Positions 34,540 to 42,755 of a DNA stretch of 64,000 nt are shown piece after piece. Made by a program: the position numbers and the translations under genes. Numbering within the stretch: the first letter of the stretch is position 1; each line of letters begins with the position of its first letter. The stretch comes from Streptomyces sp. WMMC940 (GTDB lineage: Bacteria > Actinomycetota > Actinomycetes > Streptomycetales > Streptomycetaceae), in assembly GCF_027460265.1 (NCBI RefSeq), contig NZ_JAPZBC010000001.1, positions 5,498,001 to 5,562,000 of the forward strand, read 5' to 3'. The notes under the pieces are model-generated. The model was not told the origin of the DNA. It did not search any database and saw only the letters and a program-made list of their open reading frames with translations.

Positions 34540-36362
34540 CAGCCCGCCACCCCCAGCCTGCGGTCGATGACCGTCTTGACCTTGCCGCTGACCGCGTTGC
34601 GGGGCAGCTCGCCCTCCGTGGCGCATTCCACCCTGAGCTCGTACAGGTCGAGTGCGGCGTCGAAGTCCTGGTAGTCGCCGAGCACGGGGAACTTGGCGAT
34701 CAGCAGCTCGCGCACCCTGGCGGCGTCCGGTGAGCGGGGTGATTCCGTGCGGATGGTCAGGATCTCCTTGCTGCCCTCCGTGGCGACCTCGACCTGGAGT
34801 TGGGAGACCCCCAGTTCGGCCAGCACCTCGAAGAGGTCGCCGTACAGGACGGTTTCCCCCTTGAAGCGGATCAGTCCGTCCGAGCGGCCCAGGTACTCGA
34901 GTACCTTGCCGGTGACTCCGCAGGCGCAGGCATGCTCGAAGATCCGGCCCATGTCGCCGATGCGGTAGCGCACCAGCGGACCCTCGAACTTCTGGAGGCA
35001 GGTGACGAGCAGCTCGCCGACCTCTCCGGCCGCTACCGGCGCGCCCTGCTCGTCCACGACCTCGATGAGGTTGTAGTCGTCGTTGACGTGGTGGAGTGTC
35101 CCGCCGAGTGCCGCGCACTGGTGGCCGAGCTGGGCGCCGTCGTTCGCGGCCAGGATGCTGGAGACCACCTGCGCGCCCAGCTCGCCGCGCAGCCAGTCCT
35201 TGTCGGTCTCCGTCATGGGGGTGCCTCCGTATATCACCTTCTCCAGACGGAGGCCGGGGCGGCGCTGCTTCGCTTCGCGCAGCAGCGGCAGGATCAGGGC
35301 CGGCATGCCGAGGACGACATTCGCCCGGAAGCTGTCCACGAGCATGATCAGGTCGTCGACGGTGACGAACTGGCCGGTCGAGTAGCACTCCACGGGCATC
35401 CGGGAGAGCTCGCTGAACGTGGTCGTCAGGCCGCCGTACATACCGCCGCCGAAGAGGGTGTTGACGATCCGGTCGCCGGGCTCCACACCGAGTTCGTAGA
35501 ACACCGGTACGGCCTCGCGGACCATGTTGTCCCAGTCGGCGCGCGCGTAAACGATGTAGCGGGGGCTGCCGCTGGTCGCTCCGGAGCGCAGCACCTCTCC
35601 CGTGGGCGTGTCGCCGCTGCACAGGTCCCGGCTCGCGGGCAGCGAGTGGGCCTCCAGGGTGGGCTTGTCGAGTACCGGCAGCCGGGGTAGGCCGGTCGTG
35701 CCCGCGGCCTCGGGCAGTTCGGCGTAGTGGGGTGTGCGGCGGGCCCGGGCGAGGAGATAGCGGAGCTTCGCCGCCAGCCTGTCCTCGTACTCGGCGGCGT
35801 CCTCGCTGCGGGCCCGGGCGAGCGAGATACCCGAGCGATGGTCCCGCTCCAGCAGTCCGTACACCCAGGGGGCTTGGCAGTCCAGGGAGAGGAGCCCGTC
35901 CAGGGGGAGCCCCGGGGCCCGTACCGGGGTCCCCGACACCTGCGCGTCCGGTGGGACCACCTCGCCCTCGGGGAGCGGCACCCCGGCCTGGCGCAGGGCC
36001 GCCATGACGGCGGACCACAGCGTCGGTCGCGCCGAGCGTACGATCACCCGGTTGCCCAGGGCCCAGGCCAGCAGCAGGGCGCGCAGGGTCGCCTCGGCCG
36101 AAGCGTCGTCGAGGACCACGCTTCCCACTGGCCGGGTCTCCAGGACCTCGTTGCTGTCGGTCAGCGGCTGCCACGGGTACTGACTGACCCCCGCGAGCAG
36201 ACGGTCCAGACCCTCGAAGAGCTGGTGGCTGTCGAAGCGCCGCAGCGGCTCGGTCACGCCCGCGGCCGTCAGTGCCGCGTGCAGGGCGGGGAGTTCACCG
36301 CGCGACAGGACGCGCTCCACGTGTTCGACGGCCAGCAGCAGATCGGTGGGGTAGTGCCTCAT
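34539..36362 (-). CDS. LuxE/PaaK-like acyl-adenylating enzyme with reductase-like N-terminus
   Basis: A 608-residue protein. The C-terminal 400 residues are an adenylate-forming domain of the PaaK/LuxE type: RSGATSGSPRYIVYA (phosphate-binding loop), YGGTPMTE, LVRYRIGDMGR and GRSDGLIRFKGETV. The first 200 residues (SVVLDDASAEATLRALLLAW, NRVIVRSARPT) resemble the nucleotide-binding part of LuxC/acyl-CoA reductases, which would make this a LuxC-LuxE-like fusion fragment; that part is inference. It should activate a carboxylic acid as AMP ester. AAGGA stands before ATG 36362. Confidence 0.75.
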   Translation of the reverse strand: MRHYPTDLLLAVEHVERVLSRGELPALHAALTAAGVTEPLRRFDSHQLFEGLDRLLAGVSQYPWQPLTDSNEVLETRPVGSVVLDDASAEATLRALLLAWALGNRVIVRSARPTLWSAVMAALRQAGVPLPEGEVVPPDAQVSGTPVRAPGLPLDGLLSLDCQAPWVYGLLERDHRSGISLARARSEDAAEYEDRLAAKLRYLLARARRTPHYAELPEAAGTTGLPRLPVLDKPTLEAHSLPASRDLCSGDTPTGEVLRSGATSGSPRYIVYARADWDNMVREAVPVFYELGVEPGDRIVNTLFGGGMYGGLTTTFSELSRMPVECYSTGQFVTVDDLIMLVDSFRANVVLGMPALILPLLREAKQRRPGLRLEKVIYGGTPMTETDKDWLRGELGAQVVSSILAANDGAQLGHQCAALGGTLHHVNDDYNLIEVVDEQGAPVAAGEVGELLVTCLQKFEGPLVRYRIGDMGRIFEHACACGVTGKVLEYLGRSDGLIRFKGETVLYGDLFEVLAELGVSQLQVEVATEGSKEILTIRTESPRSPDAARVRELLIAKFPVLGDYQDFDAALDLYELRVECATEGELPRNAVSGKVKTVIDRRLGVAG

Positions 36363-36415
36363 CGGGGTGTCCTTGAGTCGGGGCGGTCGGGGCGGAGGGG
36401 CGGAGGGGCGGAGGC

Positions 36416-36496
36416 TCACCGGTACTCGGCGATCACGGTGGCGAGCCGGCGCACGCCGAGGTCGATCTCTTCTCTCAGCTCGGCGGGGAAGGGCAT
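36416..36496 (-). CDS. Very small 26-residue ORF
   Basis: It reads MPFPAELREEIDLGVRRLAT then VIAEYR. The ATG overlaps the upstream stop as TGATG, like other joints of this operon, and the stop lies 53 nt before the next start. It may be a real small peptide, a coupling ORF, or a remnant of a longer protein. Confidence 0.45.
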   Translation of the reverse strand: MPFPAELREEIDLGVRRLATVIAEYR

Positions 36497-37074
36497 CACG
36501 GCCTCCCGGGGCTGAGGGGGTCAGGGTGCTTCCCGTTGCTGGTGGTGTTTGCGAGCAGGGCCGCCGTGTAGGCGCGGAGCACGTCCTGCTGACGGGGGTG
36601 CAGCAGCCGGACGCGCCGGTCCGGGCTTCCGGGGCCGTCCGGGCTCCGGAGGGTTACGGTCGCGGCGTGGCGTAGCACCACGTAGGGGACACCGGCGGCC
36701 GTGCGGAAGTCCGCAGGGTGATCGACCGCCAGGTCGGCCCACTCCCGGTGCCCGTCGCCGAGGGCGGCGCGGGACAGTTCGAGGAGATCGGACCGGCACA
36801 GGCCCCCGCGCACGGCACCGAGTTCGATACCCGTGGCTGTCGTGGTCAGATCCACGCAGGCAGGTCCGTCACCGACGCCGTGCTCCTCCAGCGCCGCCAC
36901 CGCGGTCTCCACGGCCCATCGCTGCTCGGCCCCACGTCTGGGCAGCAGCAGGGCTCCGGAGAACTCGCAGGGCCGCTGACCGACGGGGCTGCCGACCCTC
37001 CAGATGGCGCAGATCCGTCGAGTGAGTCCGAGGGAGACGACGTTGATGTGCAGTCCTGCGGAGAAGGGGGGCAT
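36496..37074 (-). CDS. Unknown 192-residue protein of the natural-product operon
   Basis: It begins MPPFSAGLHINVVSLG and ends NTTSNGKHPDPLSPGRP. I do not recognise a domain; it is soluble, with no export signal. GAGG lies just before ATG 37074, favouring this start over ATG 37086. It lies between the oxidoreductase and the 26-residue ORF and is co-transcribed with them. A substrate-binding or immunity role is possible but unsupported. Confidence 0.65.
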   Translation of the reverse strand: MPPFSAGLHINVVSLGLTRRICAIWRVGSPVGQRPCEFSGALLLPRRGAEQRWAVETAVAALEEHGVGDGPACVDLTTTATGIELGAVRGGLCRSDLLELSRAALGDGHREWADLAVDHPADFRTAAGVPYVVLRHAATVTLRSPDGPGSPDRRVRLLHPRQQDVLRAYTAALLANTTSNGKHPDPLSPGRP

Positions 37075-37118
37075 GGCCTGCCTCATTTCGTGAGTGGCCG
37101 CTCCACGCGGCGCCACGC

Positions 37119-38132
37119 TCAGCTCTGCGGCCGGAGCCGCACGACCGACTTTCCTGTGTTCTCGCCGCGCAGCATGCCGAGGAACGCGTCCACCATCCGG
37201 TCGAACCCGTCCGTGATGCTGAGGCTGTCGGGGACCCTTCCTGCACTCAGGTGCGGCACCAGGAAGTCCTCCAACTCTGCTTGTGCGTCGGAGTGATGGG
37301 CGACGAGGAAACCCTCCAGCCGGATGCTCTTCCCGACCAAGTCGAACAGGTTGCGCGGCGCCGCCGGGGCGGACCGCGCGTTGTACTGCGCGATGGCTCC
37401 GCACCAGGCGATACGCCCGAACTCGCGCATGGCACCGATCGCCGCTTCCAGGTGCTCGCCCCCGACGTTGTCGAGGTAGACGTCGATCCCGTCCGGTGCC
37501 GCCTGTGCCAACTGGGCTGCGACGGAGGGGCCCGCGCGGTAGTCGAAGGCGGCGTCGAAGCCGAATTCCTCGGTGAGCTTGCGTACCTTGGCCGCCGAAC
37601 CGGCGCTTCCCACCACGCGACCGGCGCCGAGCAACCGGGCCAATCGGCCGGCCGCGGTGCCCACACCGCCGGCGGCGGCCGAGATGAACACCGTCTCGCC
37701 CGCGCGGAGCCGGGCGATCCGGGTCAGCGCCACATAGGCGGTCAGACCGGTGCCCCCGAGCAGGCCGAGGAAGGATTCCGGTGCGATGCCCTCGTACTGC
37801 GGCAGCACCCTGACCTCGTCGGCGGTCACGATCGCGTGGGTGCGCCAGCCATGGCGGTGGAACACCAGGGAGCCGACCGGGAGTCCGGCGGCGCGGGACT
37901 CGACGACCCGTCCGATGGAGCGCCCCTCCAGCCAGGTGCCCAGGCCCCAGTCCCCGTCCATGCATTCACGCATGTACGGGTCCACCGACAGCCAGAGGTT
38001 CTCCACCAGGGCGGTGCCGCTCTTCGGGGACGGCAGGACCAGCTCGACCTCGGCGAAGTCCTCGGGCACCGGCATCCCGTCGGGGAACCGCCTCTGCTGC
38101 CAGGCCCGTGCGGTGCGTACGGAGTCGCTCAT
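37119..38132 (-). CDS. NADP-dependent MDR oxidoreductase
   Basis: A 337-residue medium-chain reductase of the zinc-free leukotriene-B4-dehydrogenase/enone-reductase type: an AAAGGVGTAAGRLARLLGA nucleotide-binding loop (about 150-170) and the family mark DVYLDNVGGEHL. It lacks the zinc cysteines of alcohol dehydrogenases. Such enzymes reduce alpha,beta-unsaturated ketones or aldehydes. Its ATG overlaps the stop of the ATP-grasp gene (ATGA), so it acts in the same pathway. Confidence 0.88.
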   Translation of the reverse strand: MSDSVRTARAWQQRRFPDGMPVPEDFAEVELVLPSPKSGTALVENLWLSVDPYMRECMDGDWGLGTWLEGRSIGRVVESRAAGLPVGSLVFHRHGWRTHAIVTADEVRVLPQYEGIAPESFLGLLGGTGLTAYVALTRIARLRAGETVFISAAAGGVGTAAGRLARLLGAGRVVGSAGSAAKVRKLTEEFGFDAAFDYRAGPSVAAQLAQAAPDGIDVYLDNVGGEHLEAAIGAMREFGRIAWCGAIAQYNARSAPAAPRNLFDLVGKSIRLEGFLVAHHSDAQAELEDFLVPHLSAGRVPDSLSITDGFDRMVDAFLGMLRGENTGKSVVRLRPQS

Positions 38133-39328
38133 GCCGCCTGATCCTCTCGCTGACGTGTGGTGGCGGAGACGGTCCGGGCGCACTCCTCGAGGAACGAGCG
38201 CAGCTGACCCGGGTCCGTGTGGGACGCTTCGATGAAGACGGGCACCTCCCACTCCTGGTAGGTGATGTGCCTGGGGCACTGCCGGCCGGGAGCCAGGATG
38301 TGGATCCGGTCCACACAGGGATGTGTGCGCACCCACTCCGGGACGTGGATCTCCGGTACTCCGTCGGCGGCCAGGTGGTGGCCGGGGAAGGCGAGCCAGC
38401 CGTGGTGGCGGCCGGTGGGCCGGTCGGCGGGCGGGCGTTCCAGGTCGAGCCGGATCGCGATCTCGTGGGAGGGCAGGTGCACCCCGGTGTGCTGCTCATG
38501 GGTGGAGATGACGGCGGCCCCGCCCACTCGGTTGGCGACCTCCAGGAAGACCAGTTCGCCGTCGGCGGTCTCGAAGAACTCCAGGTGGATGCAGCCCTCC
38601 TCGATGCCGAGTACCGCCACCACCTGTTCGGCGAAGGCCCGGTGGGCCGGTGTGCACGACTCCTGGTGGGAACCGAGCGGCACCCCGGAGGCGTACTGGA
38701 CCGGCTTGTTGACGTAGCGGCTGACAGCCAGGTTCACGAGCCGACCGCCGTCCACCAGCCCGTCGGCGTGCAGGATGTCCCCGTCGATGTGCTCCTCGAG
38801 CTGGAACTCCTCGGGGTTCGGGAGCTTGCGGAAAGCGCTGAGCGCCGCGCGCGCCGTTTCGTGGACGGAGACGTCCTCGCTGGAGGCGCCCTGCCGCGGT
38901 TTGAGGACAGTGCGGCCCTCCCACGGCAGAGGCCGGCAGGGAGTGGGATCGGCCACGAACCGTGGGTGGCGCAGCCCCGATCCGGCCAGCGCCTCCTTCA
39001 TCCGCACCTTGTCGCGGACGCGCTCCAAGGCGTCGAGGGCAGCACCCTCGATGCCCAGGTGCCGACGCACGTGCCAGGCCTCGGTGATCCCGAACTCCGA
39101 AAGGGCGAGCACCTTCTCGAAGCCGTCGGCCCGCGAGGTGCGGGCGCAGACCCCGGCGACCAGGTCCTCGTCGGCCTCCAGGGTGATGCGCCGGCAGGGG
39201 AGGTCCTCAGGGAGGTCGGCCATCCGGTGCGGATGGCCGATGTACGTGACCTCGTGCCGCTCGTGGTCGATACCACGGTGATACGCGATCTTCCGATAGG
39301 GCACCTGGTGAATGACCAGAATCTTCAT
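38129..39328 (-). CDS. ATP-grasp ligase
   Basis: A 399-residue ATP-grasp protein with RVRDKVRMKEAL leading to the ATP-binding domain (GRTVLKPRQGASSEDV), FQLEEHIDGDILHADG, and metal-binding HLEFFETADGELVFLEVANR. These enzymes join a carboxylate to an amine or other nucleophile through an acyl phosphate. In this operon it probably forms an amide on the product. The start at 39328 overlaps the KAS III stop (ATGA). Confidence 0.85.
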   Translation of the reverse strand: MKILVIHQVPYRKIAYHRGIDHERHEVTYIGHPHRMADLPEDLPCRRITLEADEDLVAGVCARTSRADGFEKVLALSEFGITEAWHVRRHLGIEGAALDALERVRDKVRMKEALAGSGLRHPRFVADPTPCRPLPWEGRTVLKPRQGASSEDVSVHETARAALSAFRKLPNPEEFQLEEHIDGDILHADGLVDGGRLVNLAVSRYVNKPVQYASGVPLGSHQESCTPAHRAFAEQVVAVLGIEEGCIHLEFFETADGELVFLEVANRVGGAAVISTHEQHTGVHLPSHEIAIRLDLERPPADRPTGRHHGWLAFPGHHLAADGVPEIHVPEWVRTHPCVDRIHILAPGRQCPRHITYQEWEVPVFIEASHTDPGQLRSFLEECARTVSATTRQREDQAA

Positions 39329-40285
39329 CCCTGATACTCCAAGGTCGTGATGCCCCAGCTGAATCCCATGGCGCTGGTGGCGAGCATGATCAGATCGCCG
39401 GGTCGCAGCCGGCCCGCCCGCTCCAGGTCCCCGAGGGCGATCAGGGTGTCCGTTCCGCCCATGTGGGCCAGTCGGTGGTAGTTGAAGACACTGCGCTCGA
39501 CCGGGATGCCGAGGGTGTCGAGGAGCCGCTCGTGCATCTCGCGGTCGCCGTGGTTGATCAGGAAGTGGGCGATGTCCGTCTGCCGGAGGCGCAGGGCCGC
39601 CAGCGTCTCGTCCACCAGCGAAGTGAACTGGCGCACGTAAGCTTCGCCGAGCCCCTTGCGGTGTCCGCCCCGCCTGAGGACCACTCGGTCTCCGGTCAGC
39701 TCGCCGGCGTAGTAGTCGGCCCAACTGCCATCGGTGCGCATCGCGGAGTGGAGGACGGAGAAACGGCCCGCACCGCCCTCCAGCAGAACCGCCGCAGCCG
39801 CATCACCGAAGTTGAAGAGAGCCTTGGAATCCGGGTCACCGTAGTCCACCATCCGACTCAGCCGGTCTCCGACGAGGACCAGCGCGTACTCGCCCTCGGC
39901 CAGTGCGCCCGCCTCGCTGAGCAGGCGGATCGCGGTCATTCCGGCGTTGCAGAAGTTCGTCACCTCGAAGCAGTGGGCACCCTCGACGCCGAGGGTGTGT
40001 GCCACCTTCGCGGCGGGCGACCAGAAGGGGCGGTCCCACTCCCCGGAGCCGGCGTAGACGACCTGCCGGATCGCTGAGGCGGGCACGCCGGTCCGGCTCA
40101 TGACCGTCCGGGGCCGCGGTGAGCGCCAGTTCCCACGACTGCTCATCGTCCCCGAGCACGGGGAAGCTCTCACAGTGCGTGATCCGTACGATGTCCGCGA
40201 GGGCCACACCCGAAGCCTCGTGCATGGCGTGGGCGTCGGCCCTCGCGGACGGGAAGCACACGTCGAAGTCGACTATGCCGCCCAC
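39325..40285 (-). pseudogene. KAS III-like ketosynthase with an apparent one-base frameshift
   Basis: GTG 40285, preceded by GAGGG, opens VGGIVDFDVCFPSARADAHA and reads 58 residues to SWELALTAA. The rest of the protein continues in another frame from RTVMSRTGVPASAIRQ. Removing one C from the run at about 40107-40113 restores a 319-residue KAS III. The joined protein puts its cysteine (FEVTNFCNAG) at residue 112, exactly the FabH position, and His at 245. The Asn of the triad is replaced (AHMGGTD). The enzyme would make C-C or ester bonds from acyl thioesters. Either a sequencing error or a true lesion is possible. Confidence 0.8.
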
Positions 40286-41127
40286 TGCTCGCCCTCTTCG
40301 ATGCTCACCCGGTGCACGGTCCGGGTCGCACCGGGCTCGACCGCCGTCGCCGAGTGGTAGGTCGTCGCGGTCTTCCACACCACCAGGTCGTTGGTGGACC
40401 AGCGGTGGGTGTAGACCCGCTCGGGGTCCTGGACGAGTCGGTTGACGAGCTCGAAGAACTCCGCGTTCTCGTTGGCGTCGAAGCCCACGACCGAGTCCAT
40501 GTACTCCGGGGCGCCGTACAGGTACGAGCGGCCGGTGTACGGGTCCTGCCGTACCAGAGGGTGCTCGATGGGCGGGTACTCCTGCCCGACCAGTTCCTTG
40601 AACTCGGCGATGGACAGGCCGACGTGCTCGGCGGAGATGCGCTGGCGCTTGGTCACGGTGTGCAGGGCCGTGCGGCCGGCGATCTTGTCCTTCCACTCCT
40701 GCGGAAGCCGGTCGTAGACGTCGACGGCACTGGCGTACAGGGTGTGGCCGCTGGTGCTCGGCACGTCCACGCCGTGGAGCATGGTGTAGGGCGCCGGGTC
40801 CTTCATGTATGAGGAGTCCTGGTGCCAGAAGTTGCCGACGCGGGCGATGCCGACCGGGCGGTTCGCCTTCATGGCGTTGGAGGAGATCATGATCTCCGGG
40901 TGCTCGGGGTGGCGGTATTTGGCCATGAGGAACGGCACGGGCTTGCCCACCCGGGTGGCCAGCTCGATCTGCTGTTCCGGAGTGATCCCCAGCCTGCGGA
41001 CCACCAGGAGCTCACGCTGGTGCACGAGGCCCATCAGCTGGTCGAAGACCTCGGGGCTCTGCAGGTCCTCGTAGGTCGCTCCGGTCACCTCGGAGCCGAT
41101 GAAGGGGGTGATTTCCTTGATTTCCAT
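40273..41127 (-). CDS. TauD/TfdA-family Fe(II)/2-oxoglutarate dioxygenase
   Basis: A 284-residue enzyme with the iron-binding triad His102-x-Asp104 (FWHQDSSYM) and His258, and the 2-oxoglutarate Arg269. The segment HPEIMISSNAM to GNFWHQDSSY resembles the branch that contains isonitrile-forming ScoE-type enzymes, but a general hydroxylase is just as likely. The ATG has GAGGAGA upstream. Its stop overlaps the GTG of the KAS III gene by 13 bp. Confidence 0.85.
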   Translation of the reverse strand: MEIKEITPFIGSEVTGATYEDLQSPEVFDQLMGLVHQRELLVVRRLGITPEQQIELATRVGKPVPFLMAKYRHPEHPEIMISSNAMKANRPVGIARVGNFWHQDSSYMKDPAPYTMLHGVDVPSTSGHTLYASAVDVYDRLPQEWKDKIAGRTALHTVTKRQRISAEHVGLSIAEFKELVGQEYPPIEHPLVRQDPYTGRSYLYGAPEYMDSVVGFDANENAEFFELVNRLVQDPERVYTHRWSTNDLVVWKTATTYHSATAVEPGATRTVHRVSIEEGEQWAA

Positions 41128-41199
41128 GGGTCAATCTCCTCGGAACTTGAATTCTGAGAACGTGTGAAATGCCGCTTCCAGGGGCTGATACGCGTACGT

Positions 41200-42414
41200 T
41201 CACTCGTCGTCGAGGCAGGTGCGCAGAGCGCGCACGAATCCCTCGATCTGGGACTGGGTGCGGAACGGCGCGACCGTGACGCGGAACCGCTCGCCGCCCT
41301 TCGCGACTGACGGGAAGTTGATGGGCTGGACGTAGATGCCGAACTCGTCGAGCAGTCGGCGGGAGACGCGCTTCACGCGCTCACCACCGGGAACGAGGAC
41401 CGGGACGAGGTGGCTCTCGGCGTCGATGAAGTCGATGCCGGCGTCGTGCAGTGCGGCGCGCATGCGCGCCGCGTTCTCCCTCAGATTCCGCCGGAGGGAG
41501 TCGCCTGCGGGCGACTGGATGACGTCGAGGCTGCGCTGGGTGGCATCCAGACTCGAACGCGGAATGGTGGTGGTGAAGATGAATCCCGGCGCGTTCGATC
41601 GCACGTAGTCGAGGGGGACGTCCGGTCCGGCCACATAGCCACCGGTGGTGCCGACGGCCTTGCCGAACACGCCCTGGACGAAGGTCGGGCGATACTCGTC
41701 GATCTCCTCGCACACACCGGCGCCCGTGGGCCCGTTGACGCCGATGGCGTGGGTCTCGTCCAGATACGTCATCGCGTTGTAGCGCTCGGCCAGATCGCAG
41801 ATCTCGCGGATCGGCGCGATATCCCCGTCCATCGAATAGACGGACTCGAAGACGATGAGCTTGGGGCGGTCGATCTCGTACTGGGCGAGCATTTCCTCGA
41901 GCGCCGCCACGTCATTGTGCGGGAATACATGCTTGCGGTTCCGCGAAGCTCGAATCCCCTCGATCAGAGAACGGTGGTTCAGCGAGTCGGAGAAGACCAC
42001 CGTGTCGGGGACGGCGGACAGAAGCGTACTCAGCGTCTCGAAGTTCGCCACGTACCCGCTCGTGAAGACGAGCGCCCGGGGGCGCCGGTGCCAGGCTGCG
42101 AGCCGCTGCTCCAACTCCACGTGGGCCTCACTGGTGCCGGCGATGTTGCGCGAGCCTCCGTTGCCCGTGCCGTGCCGCCGCGTCGAGGCGATCTGCGCCT
42201 CCATGACCTGCGGGTTCTGACTCATGCCCAGGTAGTCGTTGGTGCACCACACCTGGATGCGCCGTCCCTGGTGGATGGCGTGCCCGGGCTCCTCGGCCAG
42301 GTAGGAGCAGGGGGTGAAGTCCCGGTAGAGGCCGGCGGACTTCAGGTCCGCCAGTGCCGTGTCCAGCCCGTCGAACGCTGACCGGAGTTGTGATTCGAGT
42401 GGAAGTGCCGACAT
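41200..42414 (-). CDS. 5-aminolevulinate synthase-like enzyme (PLP, alpha-oxoamine synthase)
   Basis: A 404-residue PLP enzyme, very close to true ALA synthases in motif detail: GSRNIAGTSEAHVELE, FESVYSMDGDIAPI, LDETHAIGVNGPTGAG, PLP Lys252 in GVFGKAVGTTGGY, and the C-terminal YVQPINFPSVAKGGERFR. It should condense an amino acid (glycine in ALA synthase) with an acyl-CoA. Streptomyces makes haem ALA by the glutamyl-tRNA route, so this copy is probably for a specialised product such as an ALA-derived unit. The SD AGGAGA precedes ATG 42414. It is the first enzyme gene of the operon. Confidence 0.88.
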   Translation of the reverse strand: MSALPLESQLRSAFDGLDTALADLKSAGLYRDFTPCSYLAEEPGHAIHQGRRIQVWCTNDYLGMSQNPQVMEAQIASTRRHGTGNGGSRNIAGTSEAHVELEQRLAAWHRRPRALVFTSGYVANFETLSTLLSAVPDTVVFSDSLNHRSLIEGIRASRNRKHVFPHNDVAALEEMLAQYEIDRPKLIVFESVYSMDGDIAPIREICDLAERYNAMTYLDETHAIGVNGPTGAGVCEEIDEYRPTFVQGVFGKAVGTTGGYVAGPDVPLDYVRSNAPGFIFTTTIPRSSLDATQRSLDVIQSPAGDSLRRNLRENAARMRAALHDAGIDFIDAESHLVPVLVPGGERVKRVSRRLLDEFGIYVQPINFPSVAKGGERFRVTVAPFRTQSQIEGFVRALRTCLDDE

Positions 42415-42467
42415 TGCGTCTCCTGCGCGAATGGATGTGGTGTGGGAGCTGGTGACGGGGTGCGGCG

Positions 42468-42623
42468 TCATCCCCACTCGGAGTCGGACGTCAGAGCGGT
42501 GATCGCGGTGGCTTCCGTCGCAAGCCCAGCCTGGGGCCCGTGCTGAACGGAAAGTGCGATAGCCGTGAGAACGACCGCCGCGAGACCACCGAGAACGTTG
42601 CAAAGAACACGCCTCTTGAGCAT
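42468..42623 (-). CDS. Small exported peptide gene
   Basis: A 51-residue peptide starting MLKRRVLCNVLGGLAAVVLT (basic N-terminus and hydrophobic core, a signal-peptide pattern) and ending TSDSEWG. GGGGGA lies 6 nt upstream of this ATG, so the longer ATG starts at 42680 and 42650 are less likely. It is divergent from the LuxR-type regulator and 53 bp upstream of the ALA-synthase gene. A processed C-terminal signalling peptide is a reasonable idea but is not shown. Confidence 0.65.
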   Translation of the reverse strand: MLKRRVLCNVLGGLAAVVLTAIALSVQHGPQAGLATEATAITALTSDSEWG

Positions 42624-42755
42624 GTGAATCCCCCTGTTTTCCTGGCGGGCCATGTTGTTCGGGCCCGTGACAAGAATCATGGCGCCCGCTTCCCCCTCGG
42701 CCTAGGAAAGTCCTGGATCATGAACCTGCAACGCCAGAACCAGAAGGATCGACAA

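Noticed and set aside
33250..42623. Manumycin/C5N-type polyketide cluster
   Set aside because: The ALA-synthase-like gene suggested it, but there is no polyketide synthase and no typical ALA-CoA ligase/amide synthetase pair.
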